The notes under the pieces are model-generated. The model made no database searches. It worked only from the letters and a program-made list of their open reading frames with translations, and was not told the origin of the DNA. The translations under genes were made by a program, and so were the position numbers. DNA of 64,000 nt from Amoebidium appalachense (taxonomy: Eukaryota > Ichthyosporea): the NCBI GenBank assembly GCA_963693365.1, contig CAVNZM010000012.1, positions 2,790,001-2,854,000 of the forward strand, in the 5' to 3' direction. This document shows, one piece after another, positions 1-51,442 of the stretch (positions are counted from its first letter, which is position 1; each line of letters opens with the position of its first letter).

Positions 1-55
<55 letters not shown>

Positions 56-69
56 ATATGTCTGTGTCT

Positions 70-137
<68 letters not shown>

Positions 138-211
138 ACTGAATGTGTTCGTGTATGTGTGTGTGTGTGCCTCTGCAGGTGTGTGTGTGTGTGCCTCTGC
201 AGGTGTGTGTG

Positions 212-243
<32 letters not shown>

Positions 244-447
244 CGTGTGTGCGCGTTCCCACGCCCGAGCTTGTGTATGGCGCATGTGCGTGATGGAAGG
301 GATATGAATGGGGTATGACATAGGTAATACTGTAAGAATATGCAAGGAAATGGCACATACACGGTTTGAAAGAAATGATGCATGGTGTGAGCATGTTGTG
401 TTCCAGCACATGAGTAAACATGGGTACGTGTGTGCGTGTGTGTGCGC

Positions 448-489
<42 letters not shown>

Positions 490-587
490 ATATGCACGTC
501 CGCATGCAGCACGTGTGTGTGTTCGTGTGCTTCCAGGGAAGGGGGGGGGGGGGGGGAGGAGGGGGGGGGGGGGGGGGTGGTGAATTA
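1..587. repeat. (TG)n tract and poly-G inside the PDK1 3' intron
   Basis: Positions 1-241 are almost pure TG dinucleotides with a few interruptions, including a repeated 'cctctgcagg' motif near 171-205. Another TG run lies at 430-488 and a broken poly-G run at 541-577. I see no exon here. The PH-domain exons expected downstream of PDK1 exon 588-675 are not in this stretch. Confidence 0.9.
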
Positions 588-8216
<7,629 letters not shown>

Positions 8217-8549
8217 CGTAAAGCGCTAATGTTGCTGTTGTGTTCGAAGGGTGGCAACCTATGGACTGCTGTCTGTGTGTGCGTTTATTGTGTGAGTATG
8301 ACACGCGCGAGTGCGTGTGCTTGTAAGTGAATGTTCTGTGTAAGATTTCACTAAGCTACTTTGCGTTTGAATAACATCGCTCAACTGGGAGAGAAGGGGG
8401 AAGGGCAGCAGTTGGAGCCAAGGCCTCCTAGGGAGATTAGGGGGACTTGGTTGAATGCAGGTGTCTCCCTAGACTAAAGGTTACAAAGATTTTGCTGATT
8501 GGTCGAGAATGTACCACTTAGGAATGCGCATGTTTTCGGGGCAGACTAG

Positions 8550-8590
<41 letters not shown>

Positions 8591-8759
8591 TCGCCCTCCC
8601 CTCCCCAGGACCTATGTATTCTCTTCTCCAGCGCTATGTATATCTAGATAAAATGAACTCATTGATTCTCAAAGGTTTAACCCTGCCTCTGTCATTCTCC
8701 GGCCTTCCATAGCCATGGCCCGTGGCACACTCGAGCTCTGAGTATTTATAAAGGGCTAG

Positions 8760-8790
<31 letters not shown>

Positions 8791-9181
8791 ATTGGGCCCC
8801 GTGCCTGACCTACATGGGGGTGGTAAATTTATTGCTAACGTTTACATGCGCATGGATGCATGTGTATGACGGTCATATATAACCATGGTGATAAGGCATT
8901 TCCACGTTTCCGTACCATCGCCGATGATGATCATGTCCACCACCGCCACCATGACAACATCATGGTGGACAGAGCTGAGCTGTCACCGTGGTAGATTAAA
9001 CACAACACAGAGGCTCAGCCCCCGGCCCACCACGACGCAGAGGAAATGCATTAATTTGAATGGTGGCCAGAGAGATATTGTATTATACATTTTAGCCGGT
9101 ACCTTTAGTGACCCACCAGCCTGAGGAAACCCCCGAACCATCAAAGGCTGATTGCTGCAACTGTTACTAATCCCGGGACCC

Positions 9182-9212
<31 letters not shown>

Positions 9213-9560
9213 AAAAAAAAAAAAAAAGGGGGAAAAAGGGGGGGGGGGGGGGGGGGGGGGGGATGGGGGGGGAGATAAGAAAAGAAAAACAAGAGAAACG
9301 AGAAACAGTAAAGATCCGTTGCCAGTAACGGTTCTATGTAATGCAAAAATGCAGAATAAATATGTACATGGAAAAGAAAATTGTTTTCCAGGCCACGTGG
9401 GACATGCCATGCAAGTTAAAAATTTATGACATGCATAACACATGACTCCACTTCTTTCTCGGCATCAAACCAAGTCCGACTCGATGTAACCGTACAACTG
9501 CCCGCTTGTTTACAAGACTATCCTTTGCATACAACTTCAACGCTAGCTTTTGGTAATTGA
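8217..9560. other. Intergenic region upstream of PDK1; no gene seen
   Basis: Mostly non-repetitive sequence with poly-C runs at 8551-8587 and 8761-8790 and an A/G homopolymer block at 9181-9262. It should hold the PDK1 promoter and 5' UTR. I found no reading frame I recognise on either strand. A 13-bp stretch at 8418-8430 matches one arm of the hairpin at 9561-9618. Confidence 0.6.
8743..8750 (-). promoter_or_regulatory. TATA-like box, possible PDK1 promoter
   Basis: TATAAATA on the minus strand, about 530 bp upstream of the chosen PDK1 start. The same motif is seen at the RBM19 promoter. The distance would imply a long or spliced 5' UTR, so this is only a candidate. Confidence 0.3.
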
Positions 9561-9618
9561 GAGCAGACCAAGGCCTCCTATATACAACAGTTAGTATATA
9601 GGAGGCCTTGGAGCAGAC
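9561..9618. mobile_element. 42-bp perfect hairpin flanked by 8-bp direct repeats
   Basis: GAGCAGAC at 9561-9568 is repeated at 9611-9618. Between them, 9569-9610 is a perfect inverted repeat: arm CAAGGCCTCCTATATAC (9569-9585), 8-nt loop, and the complementary arm 9594-9610. The 8-bp direct repeats look like a target-site duplication of hAT-type length. At 42 bp it is far below normal MITE size, so it may be an excision or fold-back relic instead. Confidence 0.65.
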
Positions 9619-9817
9619 ACTCCTAATCCATACATACACGCATTCGTTCAAATACATACTATGGTGATAGAGAAATAGATGAAGTGCTATCAACAATTTC
9701 TTTGCCATAATATTTTCAATACAAAGGCTAGCTAGAACTTCAGAAATATATCTGATGCAGAGTCTGCCAACTATAAATGCTGTGTAGCTGTGCATGTTTT
9801 TTTTTTGGGTGCGACGG

Positions 9818-9829
9818 CGTGTGTGTGTA

Positions 9830-9926
<97 letters not shown>

Positions 9927-9954
9927 AATACATAATTGTGTGCACGTGTGCAGA

Positions 9955-9988
<34 letters not shown>

Positions 9989-10000
9989 TGTGTGACGTGT
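9818..10000. repeat. (TG)n microsatellite downstream of RBM19
   Basis: TG repeat of about 107 bp (9818-9925), then a short unique spacer and another TG run. It lies just past the RBM19 stop codon, in the 3' flank or UTR. Confidence 0.85.
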
Positions 10001-10088
10001 CATACTGACAGTGTGTTGACCATCACAGATGAGGACCCTAAATCAACCGTACTTTTCAGCATGTTGGCAACCCTTTTCGTGCAAATAG

Positions 10089-33055
<22,967 letters not shown>

Positions 33056-33114
33056 CTTTATTATGCGTCACCGAGTCCACGACACAGTGCTTGCTGGTTG
33101 CCTGCTTCCGCCTG

Positions 33115-33122
33115 TATTTATA
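33115..33122 (-). promoter_or_regulatory. TATA box of RBM19
   Basis: TATAAATA on the minus strand, about 60 nt upstream of the inferred split start codon. Transcription would start near 33085-33090, leaving a 5' UTR of about 30 nt. A second AT-rich candidate (TATATAAA) lies at about 33139-33146. Confidence 0.5.
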
Positions 33123-35020
33123 ACCACTACAGTGCAAGTTTATATATTGTCCCTGGAGTCTGATCGCGATTCTCGGATAGATCTTTGAAACACGTGCCTA
33201 AATGTTCAGATGAATCTATTTGTATCAGTTGCACAGGTTTTTGGGTATTCATACACTGGCCTTTATTATCTGCTCATCACTCGTTAAACTACAATTGGTT
33301 TACTGTAGCTCCTATATTAGCTTTCAACGATTAGCATGTCTAGACATTAACCACTGCAAAGTAGGACGCGTTCGTGTACACGCGTGCACGTGTACAGCGG
33401 TCACAGAGTTCAAGATGTTTGCGCTATACGTACCGTTAACTTATGGAAAGGTTTTGTGCCTTGATTGGTGGAAAACACATCCTCGTACTTCAAGGTGATT
33501 GGTTTAGCGAGCATCGATATCTCTCTTTAAGTTACCCGACCTAGACCAGTAGTACTCCCGGATTGCTTCCTACTATCAACAATACATCGAAAAATTAAGC
33601 ACGGGAAAATAAAAACTAAAAAAAAAAAAAAAGGCATGTTTGTTTATTTATATGCTGTTTTGAATAAAGTATACACAAGCGTAACTGCAAGCCATGCTCG
33701 CGCAGAAGTATCTGGAACCTTCACTTTGGAACTTGGAAGGTCGTGATCACTTCCATATTTGGCTAATTTTGGGCGAACGGGCAGCCTAATCTGATTTGCC
33801 AAGATTAAATCTGGGACCGTAAGACAACGCTTGTCATCGGCTGGCCATTACAGTAAACTCCATTATATTTTTTTCTATATCAATAATATTTTAAACAAAA
33901 ATGTATACTTATACGTATTGTTGTTGTAAATAAACGAGGTGGTAATGTCTTGTGTTATTACGCCAGTGAGTGCACGTTTCATGATGCACAAACGCAAACA
34001 ACGACAGCATTTTTCTTTTAATCCTAACCAATCCGCAGAAAGACGCTAATCATAACAACCAATCATCAATGCACATTACTTCCATATATGGCACTAGCAT
34101 AAATAGCAAACAATAATGCGTCCAATCATAGCGCAGCACGCTTTGCACTCCTGCTTGCTCCAACCGCCGCTTGCTCTCAGTCTCAAAGAAGCGGTCAGTC
34201 TGTCGGTTAAACGTTGGAAACGTTTTTCTTTCGTTTGTACTTCAGGTTTTTTTTTCAGTTTTAGCCCTGTTACAAGGTTTGTAAATTTTTAAGGTAGTGT
34301 ACAGCCTGCTCTTTTAATCTCTTCTCAAGCATAAACGACTTGGGAGCTTCTTGGAAGTGGGCCGTTCAAAGTCTCTGACGGCCAATATTTCAAGCAAATA
34401 TGAAACTGCCAGTTGAGCTTTTTTTCCCGACCACGTCTGACCTACGCTTTCTTTATGTATAAGAGTTGTGCGTGGTATGAGCACTGAAACCCCATTATAG
34501 GATACCTAACTAGGTTGGCATAGCAGAAGAGTCTTAGAGCCAGCTAAGAGCTATAGCTACCGCGGAGAGGTGCACCAACCTTTTTAACACACAACCAGCC
34601 ACAGACGAGATGCCCTGACAGGTAGTGTTCTTGGCACGTGCGTGTGGTGTGTGTGTGCGTGTGTGTGTGTTTGGGGGGGGGAGGGAGGGGGAGACGTTAG
34701 GGTTAACCTGCTTAATACTTATTTCTTTGAACCTTATGAATTCTGATAGTTAGTTTGTGACTAGAGTTTACCGGTTAGCCTCTTTTATGTCAGTGCTCGC
34801 TAGATACCCAGGTGTTGCTGGGTGACAAGCTGGATGTGCAACAAGATGCTGTTACCTGGAGGTTGTGTGCATGTTTGCGCGCCCATGTGTGCATTTTGTA
34901 TGTGTGTTAGTGTGTGTCTGCACATGTGTGTGGTGACCGGGTTACAGGTTGTATTTTTGCAGCTCTTGCATGAATTGTGCATTGCATGTTCGGTTGTCTT
35001 TGTCTACGTGAACGTTCTCT
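33123..35020. promoter_or_regulatory. Divergent intergenic region between RBM19 and the RING/B-box gene
   Basis: About 1.9 kb of unusually repeat-poor sequence separating two divergent promoters. It contains two perfect CArG boxes, CCATATTTGG at 33753-33762 and CCATATATGG at 34082-34091 (binding consensus of MADS/SRF factors). It also has several CCAAT/ATTGG motifs (near 33460, 33500, 34028, 34060, 34117). No coding region or tRNA was recognised. A short TG/poly-G patch lies at 34648-34692. Confidence 0.5.
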
Positions 35021-35028
35021 TATAAAAG
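35021..35028 (+). promoter_or_regulatory. TATA box of the RING/B-box gene
   Basis: TATAAAAG on the plus strand, about 390 bp upstream of the chosen start at 35417, with a plausible 5' UTR intron between (donor at 35238, acceptor before 35411). Confidence 0.5.
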
Positions 35029-35416
35029 TTTATGACACGACCTTGCTGCCTACCATTTCAGCGTCTCTTCCATCTCCCTTGCTTTTTCTCTGGGCTAACA
35101 CGAACGAGTAAATTTTGAGTCCTAACGGGGATTTAGTTCTTTGGAAACCCTCTTGATTTTTCATTCCAGCAATCTTTCTGGAGGTTGATTCTAGCTTTAA
35201 ATGAAAACATCAATTGAACGGTGACAGGTTCGGTTCTCTGGTATGCCAAAGCGGTCTCAATTTTTGTTTTGTGTAGCCGCTTTATACTTTACTGCTGTGT
35301 CTCTTCCATCGCTCTCTTTCCATTTTTTCCTCTTGGAGTTCGAAAGACCTTTTCCAACAATTACTGTTGTTAGTCGTAAGAACTACATAACTTACCCAAG
35401 ATTCCTGCAGTTTAGA

Positions 35417-36295
35417 ATGGACGATAAACCTGGGAGCGAGCCCGGAGGTGGGGGTCCGGATGGCCCCCACAAACTGGGGGCAAAACGAAGTTATTCTTTT
35501 CAGAAGGAGACGGAGACCATGGGTGAGGGGAGGTTTGACAGGCCGGTGGGCCGACACCCTTCAAACGACGACAACCCCCCAGTGGTAGGTGTTGAACTCT
35601 CTCTCTCTGTGTGTGTGTGTGTGTGTGTGTGTTTCTATGTTCGTGTTGCTCGATGTTTTCTGTTCTTTGAGTAGAACCTCTGTGTAATGAGTGCAGGACT
35701 CTACGTGTCCCTGATAGCTAACGCCCGCCCACAGTCGTTTCTTTTATTTGATTTTCCGCCTAAAGCTTTCGCTGGCTCTCTCATTTCACTCCTTCTGGAG
35801 ACGAACAGCCATGTGGCTCTGTTCATTCCACTTTTTTTTTTGTTTTGTTTTGCTATGTTTACCGATGTACTTAACCATGCTATTTCTCTCATTCCAATTC
35901 ACAAGTAGGTTTTTCTTGGTCTCTTTTAGTTTCCGTCTACCTTTCTGACGCGCGCACACACACACACACACACGCACACAGACACATACACACAATCCCT
36001 GATAGCTATCACTCCTGTTGTCCTGTGTTGCCTCTGTTCCTTTTTTTTTTTTCCCCTTCCTTCTGTCGGAGCTCTCCTCCCTCCATCCCACCCAACTACC
36101 TTTCCTCCCTAAAGACAACACACATACACACACACACACACACATACATTAATACCCGTATGTGCCACTTGCTGATTTGCTGAGAATCCCCCCTCCCCCC
36201 CTTCATCTCCCCACCTTCCAGGGAACCTCATCCCCAGCCCATCCCCCCCTATTACAACCACCACCACTCTCTTTTCCTCTTTCTTCTGCCCTCTC

Positions 36296-36331
<36 letters not shown>

Positions 36332-37833
36332 CCCCTCCCTCCCTTCCCCTCCCCTCCCCTCTCCGCCTTTCTGTCCCCTCTTTTCCTTTTCAGGCGCCCC
36401 AGAGGCGAACAAGCGGTGGTGGTTCGACAGGCGGAGGCTCCTACCGGGGGAGTGGGGGTGGGCCGGACCTCACCTCGTGTATCATGTGTTCGTCGATATT
36501 TTCCACCCCCACACGTGTGCTCATATGCCAACACTATTTTTGTGAGACGTGTTTGAGCCAGCGTGCGGCCAGTACCCCCGAAATAGTTTGCCCCCTTTGT
36601 AGCCAAATCACGCGGATACCAAATGTGGCAAGTGGAGTGTCGTCGCTACCGACAAATGAGGCGATTAACGGGCTTGTGGAAGCGAAAAGAACACATTCCG
36701 CGATGGAAAAGTGTTCGGCGCACGACCGGAAAATGAAGTTTGTGTGCGAACGGTGCGCTGTGGCGGTATGTAGCAGCTGTGCCGTAGACGAGCACAAGGG
36801 CCATCCAATGACAAATCAGGAGGAGATATTATCTCTCATCGGATTGGTCGAGACTCGAAAAGCGGTTGTCGCGCACAGTGCGTTTGTCGCGTGGGAGCAA
36901 GTGACCCACCATTTTCAAAAACTGAGAGAGGCGATAGACGCGAGAGAACGTGTGCTTCTTTCCCAACTCTACCAAGGGGAAAAGAGTCTTTTAGCTGCAC
37001 TTAGCTCTTTGGCCAAAGACATGCAACAATTGGCGGTATCAGGTCACACACGGAGAGAGGGATCGAGCCCTCCCCGGCTAGATACCGCGGCGCTTTGGCA
37101 GGCGAGGGAGCTCGAGGGGAGACCGTGGCGGGTTCGTGCGGACGTAAGAGACATAGAACCCCTCACGGCACAATTGGCGGCGGTGGGAAATTGTACCTTG
37201 GATCCCCCTCTCACTGCATTTTCAGCACCGGCGCCACCGCGGCCGTCGCAGGTGCCCCCGGCACCTGTTATATCTCCATCACAGGTATGTAGAGCTCTAC
37301 TACTAGACAACCCGTTTACACTGCTCATACTAATGCTTCATTACGGCAACACACACACACACACACACACACACATCACATACACGGCTCACCCTGTACC
37401 CAATATGCCCTGGTTGCAATGTACCCACCAACACACCTACCTGTGCCTGTATTTTGCTGTCTAGTCCTCCCTTCCCCTACCTCTCTTTTCTCTCTCTCTC
37501 TATCTCTCCTCTCTCTCTCCCTCTCTCCTCGTCTCTCTTTCCCCTTTTCCTTTTTATGTGTTTGTGTTTGTGGTTTTTTTTTTTTTTTTTTTTTTTTGGG
37601 GGGGGGGGGGGGGAGGGGGGGGAGGGGGGAGGGGGGTTCTAACCTACCGCCGTGTGTGCACATGGGTTCGTGCCTACATTGCATTGTCGGGTCTCTTCGA
37701 TTGTTTGCACCCTGTATGGTGCACAAGCAGAGGCTAGTACGATTGGGTGGGTGTGTTCTGCTTTGGGTTTTTTTAACCTCACTTTTTGCGTCTTTGATTA
37801 GAGAGCGGGTGTGTTGGCAGCCCGTGTGTGTGT

Positions 37834-37885
<52 letters not shown>

Positions 37886-38220
37886 ACCTGCATTGGTCAG
37901 AAAGCAAATGGCATGTGGTCTTGGGGTTTGAGATTGGTTTGGGGGGAGGGGGGGGAGAGAGACTGATATATCGTATGCGGGTGTGTGTGTCTGTGTGTGT
38001 GCACCTGTACCTGCACCTAAGGGAGTTGTAAGTGGGGGACCCTACTGCCCATCTGCTCTTGTTGTTTCTGGGTGATCGTTGGCTTTTTTTCTATCGTTCA
38101 ACCTTCTATTTCCCTGTCCTTTCTTTCGCTCTTCCCCTCACATCCTCTTGATTTCTCCAGTTCTGCCTCCCTCCCCATCTCCCAACCCCTTTCTCGCTCT
38201 ACCATCCCCTCCTCCCCTCC

Positions 38221-38251
<31 letters not shown>

Positions 38252-38622
38252 TGCCCTCTCTCTCCAACCCCCTTTCTCGCTCTACCATTCCCCACCCCCC
38301 TCTCCCTATCCTTTCCTTGCCTCTCCCTCCTCCCATCTCTCTTCCTTCCTGGCCGGTGGCAGCGATGGTTTGTTTGAGTGTGTAGGTGAGGAGGAAGGGG
38401 GGGGGGGGGGGGGAGGCATATTGAGGGCGCATGGATTTGAAGGAAGAGATTAGTGAATGAAGGGTAGACGGTATAACTTCCGGACTCCTTTCTCTTTCTC
38501 ATGCTCATGTTATCCCCCTCACCCCTCCTCCTACTTCCTTCATTGCATTTGTTCTTGTTTTCTCCTTTCTTTTTTTTTTCTATTGGCAAAATCCCTTTCG
38601 CTGAAATTGGTCTGTGGAGGCC

Positions 38623-38660
<38 letters not shown>

Positions 38661-38696
38661 GTCGCTTTTCCAACTGTTGTAGTGTGAGCTCTTAGT

Positions 38697-38740
<44 letters not shown>

Positions 38741-38940
38741 TTTGGGTGGGGATATGCCGTCGGGTTTTGAAAGAATGAGGTTAGTCTGGTAGTCGTGGGG
38801 TTCTGTGGTGACTGACTTGCATGTTTTAAGTGCATTGTGATGATAATCGTGGGCGAATCATAAGCCTGGGTATCCGGTTGCAAGTTTTTTCCTCTTTTTC
38901 ACATGTTTTGCCCATCGTTCCCTCTTTTGGGGTGCTATGC

Positions 38941-38971
<31 letters not shown>

Positions 38972-40108
38972 GGAACCACTCAGCAAAGAAGTGGCAAAAT
39001 TAGTACTCATGCTAACACACGGCTATATTTGCAGGCGCAAATGGGCCAACCGGGCCACGTGGCAAAGAAACCCCGACCCGACCCGTCACCCCACGGGTCG
39101 ATGCACCCACCGCACGCAGACCAACGCCAACCCATATATGGAAATGGCGAAGTGTTCAAAAACAACACCATGCCACCCCCCCAGTTCGAACCCCAACACA
39201 CAAACCACCACCAGCCCCCACCCGCACACAACCCCCAAGGAGGTTATGGGGCCCCCATGCAACCACCACCGCAAGCCAATCATGTGTGGTCTAACCAGAA
39301 TATGGTTCCGCATCCGAGCGAATATTCGGGTCAGATGCCGGGTGGAATGGTCATGACAAGCAACCAACCACAACACACGCAGCATCCCGTTGCTATGCGA
39401 CCACCGCATCCCCAAATGACTTCAAGCCAATCAACACCGAGCACCGTCGCCCCGATGGATCAATCGCAGCATGTGGGCCACCGATTCGTTTACCCTCCTC
39501 AGCCGGTGCACCCGGTGAATTCTGTTCATGACAAGCCACCAATAGGGACAATGGGTCCCCCGCAGACGGCTTCCGGAATGCGCCCGCCCGTCCCACCCGT
39601 TTCCAGCATGCCCCCACCCCCAGGGCCTGGTGTAGGTGTTCAAGCCCCACCACATCCGCCCGGTCAGGTGGTGTTTAGTCTCCCCGCACCAACCGGCCTA
39701 CGGCACCCAATTGGTCATATGGTGCCCCCACCTCAGAGACAGCCCCCATTATCGAAGAAACCTCGGGTGAGACGCACGAACCAACAGCTACAGAGGGATT
39801 TTGCGTGTACTTACCCTGGGTGTGGGAGGATGTATGCGTCACAGAGATCCCTTGTGCAGCATCGGCATATTAAACACCCCGATTGGAGACACGAACATAA
39901 TGAGAAGATACCTATGTTCGATCGCGATCGGAAAATGTCGACGTCGGCGGATAGTAATGGCGATATGGATGGGGATGGGAGCGAGACGGAGTTGGATGAG
40001 GGAGAGAGTGATCACCATGACAACCATTACCCTAATAGTTATGCGTATGGAAAGACGGGGAATAATGTGTCGGAGGGTGAGGGTGCGCGAAGTATCACGA
40101 GCATGTAG
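35417..40108 (+). CDS. TRIM-like RING / B-box protein with C-terminal C2H2 finger (putative E3 ubiquitin ligase)
   Basis: Exons 35417-35584, 36394-37284 and 39035-40108, all phase 0, giving 710 residues. A Gly-rich N-terminus leads to a C3HC4 RING at about 85-125 (C85/C88, C101, H103, C106/C109, C122/C125). A type 2 B-box follows at 163-193 (C163, H166, C174, C177, C182, C185, H190, H193), then a helical, probably coiled-coil stretch (about 200-270). This is the RBCC order of TRIM ligases. The long Pro/Gln/His-rich third exon ends with one C2H2 finger (C611, C616, H629, H634) and an acidic tail. The start at 35417 follows a good acceptor (ctgcag before 35411). An in-frame ATG at 35243 would add a hydrophobic stretch and is less likely. 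Joining exon 3 rests on phase and a strong acceptor, so it could be a separate gene. Family member not identified. Confidence 0.75.
36300..36329. repeat. (TC)n polypyrimidine tract before the RING exon
   Basis: TC repeat within a longer pyrimidine-rich stretch, 65-95 bp upstream of the acceptor at 36393; probably contributes to the 3' splice site. Confidence 0.7.
37834..37884. repeat. 51-nt uninterrupted poly-G
   Basis: The longest G run I see in the window, in the intron 37285-39034 of the RING/B-box gene, here on the coding strand. Confidence 0.9.
38221..38250. repeat. Poly-C with pyrimidine flank; poly-T and poly-C further on
   Basis: C run inside a CT-rich stretch (38100-38350), followed by poly-T at 38625-38659 and poly-C at 38698-38734, all in the last intron of the RING/B-box gene. 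Confidence 0.8.
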
Positions 40109-41917
40109 TTGCGGTAGAAAGCACGCGCAACATAAATGGGACACACACCTGCGTACATAAACACCTGCGCATACGTGTGCACATGCACACACGTGCATCC
40201 ACATGCGCGCGCACACACACACACACGCACGCACCAGGTTTAACGTTCTGCCTTTTCAAAGAATACACTCACGCAACACTAATGTATTTGTATTAAAGCT
40301 AGCACAACCATTTATTGTATAGTTCTTGACATCACAAACACCATTTGCATCTGACTAGTATATCTTGATGATAAGGCGCAGTAAAACATTAATCGTTTAC
40401 GAAGTTGTTCGAATGGATCTGATGTATGGTATAATGTAGTAACCGATTGGCTTTGATAGTATGCATTCCAGAGGGGGTGTTATTGTAGGAAAGTTGGTGA
40501 AAGGCGAATATCCAGCAATGTATGAATGTTGTTGCTCCATTCAGAATATTAATATGTGAATGTGATGGGTTTGTAAAGTTTTCCACAACTGCTACTTGGT
40601 AGCGAGTGATTTTTCGTAACCGGCCCTGAGTGGACTTAATATAGACTCACGGTCACATCAGCTGTGACAGATCAAGATATGGCTTATGGTGTCACTGTCA
40701 CTGGTCTAACCCTGAGGATCCAATTTGCGGAGGACCCCCCTCCCCCCCCCCCCCCCCCCCTCCCTGATATGGGCTCTTTTCAGGAGGGTAAAAGAAAAGG
40801 AAAAAAAAGTGCGTAAACCGTTTTCAAGAGTCTACTGCCTGCACACTTACATTGCTTGATGTCTGGTTTCTCGTTTGTGACGTTTTGTTGTTGTCCTCTG
40901 GTGTCTCCTTCATCTTTCCACCCCTCTAACACATACATACATCAAACCCCCCCCCCCCCTCCCCCCCCCCCCCCTCCCCCCCCCCCCCCCCCCCACAAAA
41001 AAAAAAAAAAAAAAAAAGGATATATGGTGTGGGCCGGGCAATAGGAACTAGTGGTGTAAGGAAGCCATGCACGTTGTATGGGGTGGGGGATGAAGGCGGG
41101 GCTGTTGAGCAGGAGTAAGTGAATAGAAAAGGCCGGACGAGAAAGACAAGAGGATGCATGTTTCCCGCCAGCTGAGATCTATAGCTATTCAGCCAATAAC
41201 AACACCTGCCGCCCAAAAAAAAAAAAACCATTCACATACAAGATAAATAAAAAATAGAAAATAAAAAGATCCTGGCCGGAAAGCCGGAATATGGTCATGA
41301 CTATGTATAGAAATGGTGCCTAATCGATCCAGGTGGGGGGGGGGGGGTTTGGGTTGTTGGGGGGGGGGGGGGGGGGGGGGGGGGTAAATTACAAGGCTTT
41401 ACCGGTACCGTAGGCTGTACGGCACACGTACGACCGTCACGGACATATGTTATCATTACTGAGCTCTCCGCTGGATTGGCTGCGAGATTTAAAGCACAGA
41501 AAAAGAGACGCCATGTAATGCATTGAGAGCTATGAACGACGCTGTGAAGGCATACAATGGCAAGTTGAATAAATCCAGCTGTATGCACAGCTCGGTTAAT
41601 GATTCCCGAGACTGCCGATGCCCGGATAGTCACCATGTATACGTAGAATTGCAGTCAATCTTGTCTTTTCTAGAATTCACAAAACGGTACTCCAAGTAAT
41701 ATTATAATATGAGGCAACGGATCACCAAGAAAAACAACTGAGTCAGAATAAATTCGGGACACCAAACGAAGTGCAGCAAGAAACAATTGAGTAGACTAAT
41801 AAATGATTGTCTGAGAAGCGATCCGATGTGCACGGATCCTTTGATATTGGGGTAATCTTAGATTTTAGGTGTTTGACGTCGACACAGTGTTCATGTCACT
41901 GTGTGTGTGTGTGTGTC

Positions 41918-41958
<41 letters not shown>

Positions 41959-42004
41959 GTGTGTGTGTGTGTCACAGTGTGTGTGTGAGAGAGAAAGAGT
42001 GAGT

Positions 42005-42037
<33 letters not shown>

Positions 42038-42939
42038 CGTGTGTGTGTCTGTGTGCGGGAATCTGGCTCTCTGTGCATGTGTGCGCCTCCGAGCGCGCCC
42101 AAGTAGGAGTGCTTTTATTTGAAGGGGTTGAGGGCGCAAGGGGTGGGGGGGGGGGGGGGGGGGGTTAGGGAGGAGGAAAGCGAGGCCAGCAATTCGGGAG
42201 AAGGGGGTTGAAGGTGTGTACACTGACATACTGATGTCTAATCTATTTTTACTTTGGCCCTTATTTTCAGTGTCGTATACCATATATGGCTATGTACATG
42301 TGTGACTTTTGTCCAATCGGTAGGGTGGATCCGGCCCACACTGCTGAGAAAATGTGACACGTGTGGCTGAATCTCACGGGATATGTTTTAACCCCTTTGG
42401 GTGTGGTATGCCGAGTAGTTCAAAAATGTTCTTGTTAAAGCAAACTATTTCTAAAAACACCACAAGTAAACAAAACCAAAAGAACAAGAAGCAAAAATGT
42501 CTATTACTGACTGACGAAAAAACAACATTACAGGAGCGCTTTACGGACATAAGCACTTGTTATGCTCATCACTTAAACCCAGCACTCCACACACATCTAA
42601 CAACTAAACAAATACGGTTAGGGCAACTATTCCCACACTTCATACCAACCATTCTAATCCCATCAACACATTCCCTAGCTGCCACAGAAATGCAGACACT
42701 CATTATCACAACCACACACATATGCCCCCCCCCCCCCCCCCCCCCCCCCTGCCCGCCCTGCGTGTGACGTAATTATATCTATATGCACAATGCACTAGAC
42801 GTTCATTCATAGTTTTCAGACATCTACATCCGAGCAACATTCCAACCCAAACTGGCGGCTGGTAGCTCACGTCCCACATCCAGCCACAGACACCCCCAGG
42901 CAGTGGCTCCGAATTGGGTCGACTGGACCGGCCCGTATA
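40109..42939. other. Convergent 3' intergenic region; no gene seen
   Basis: Between the stop of the RING/B-box gene (plus) and the stop of the epimerase (minus). Non-repetitive, AT-richer sequence alternates with C, G and A runs (40735-40760, 40950-41017, 41334-41384), a (GA)n/(GT)n block (41898-42052) and poly-C at 42725-42749. A CCATATATGG motif occurs at 42280-42289. Open frames here are short and unrecognised. Confidence 0.6.

Positions 42940-51442
<8,503 letters not shown>

Noticed and set aside
4-318. Cys/Val-repeat and His/Thr-repeat open frames
   Set aside because: These are translations of (TG)n or (CA)n tracts, which lack stop codons in their frames; they recur wherever such repeats occur and do not encode proteins.
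34480-34620. Possible small RNA gene before the RING/B-box promoter
   Set aside because: No tRNA A/B boxes, Sm site or snoRNA boxes could be found; the sequence is merely repeat-free.
35243-35416. N-terminal extension of the RING/B-box protein as a signal peptide
   Set aside because: The frame is open but hydrophobic and pyrimidine-rich, ends in an acceptor-like ctgcag, and a secreted RING protein is implausible.
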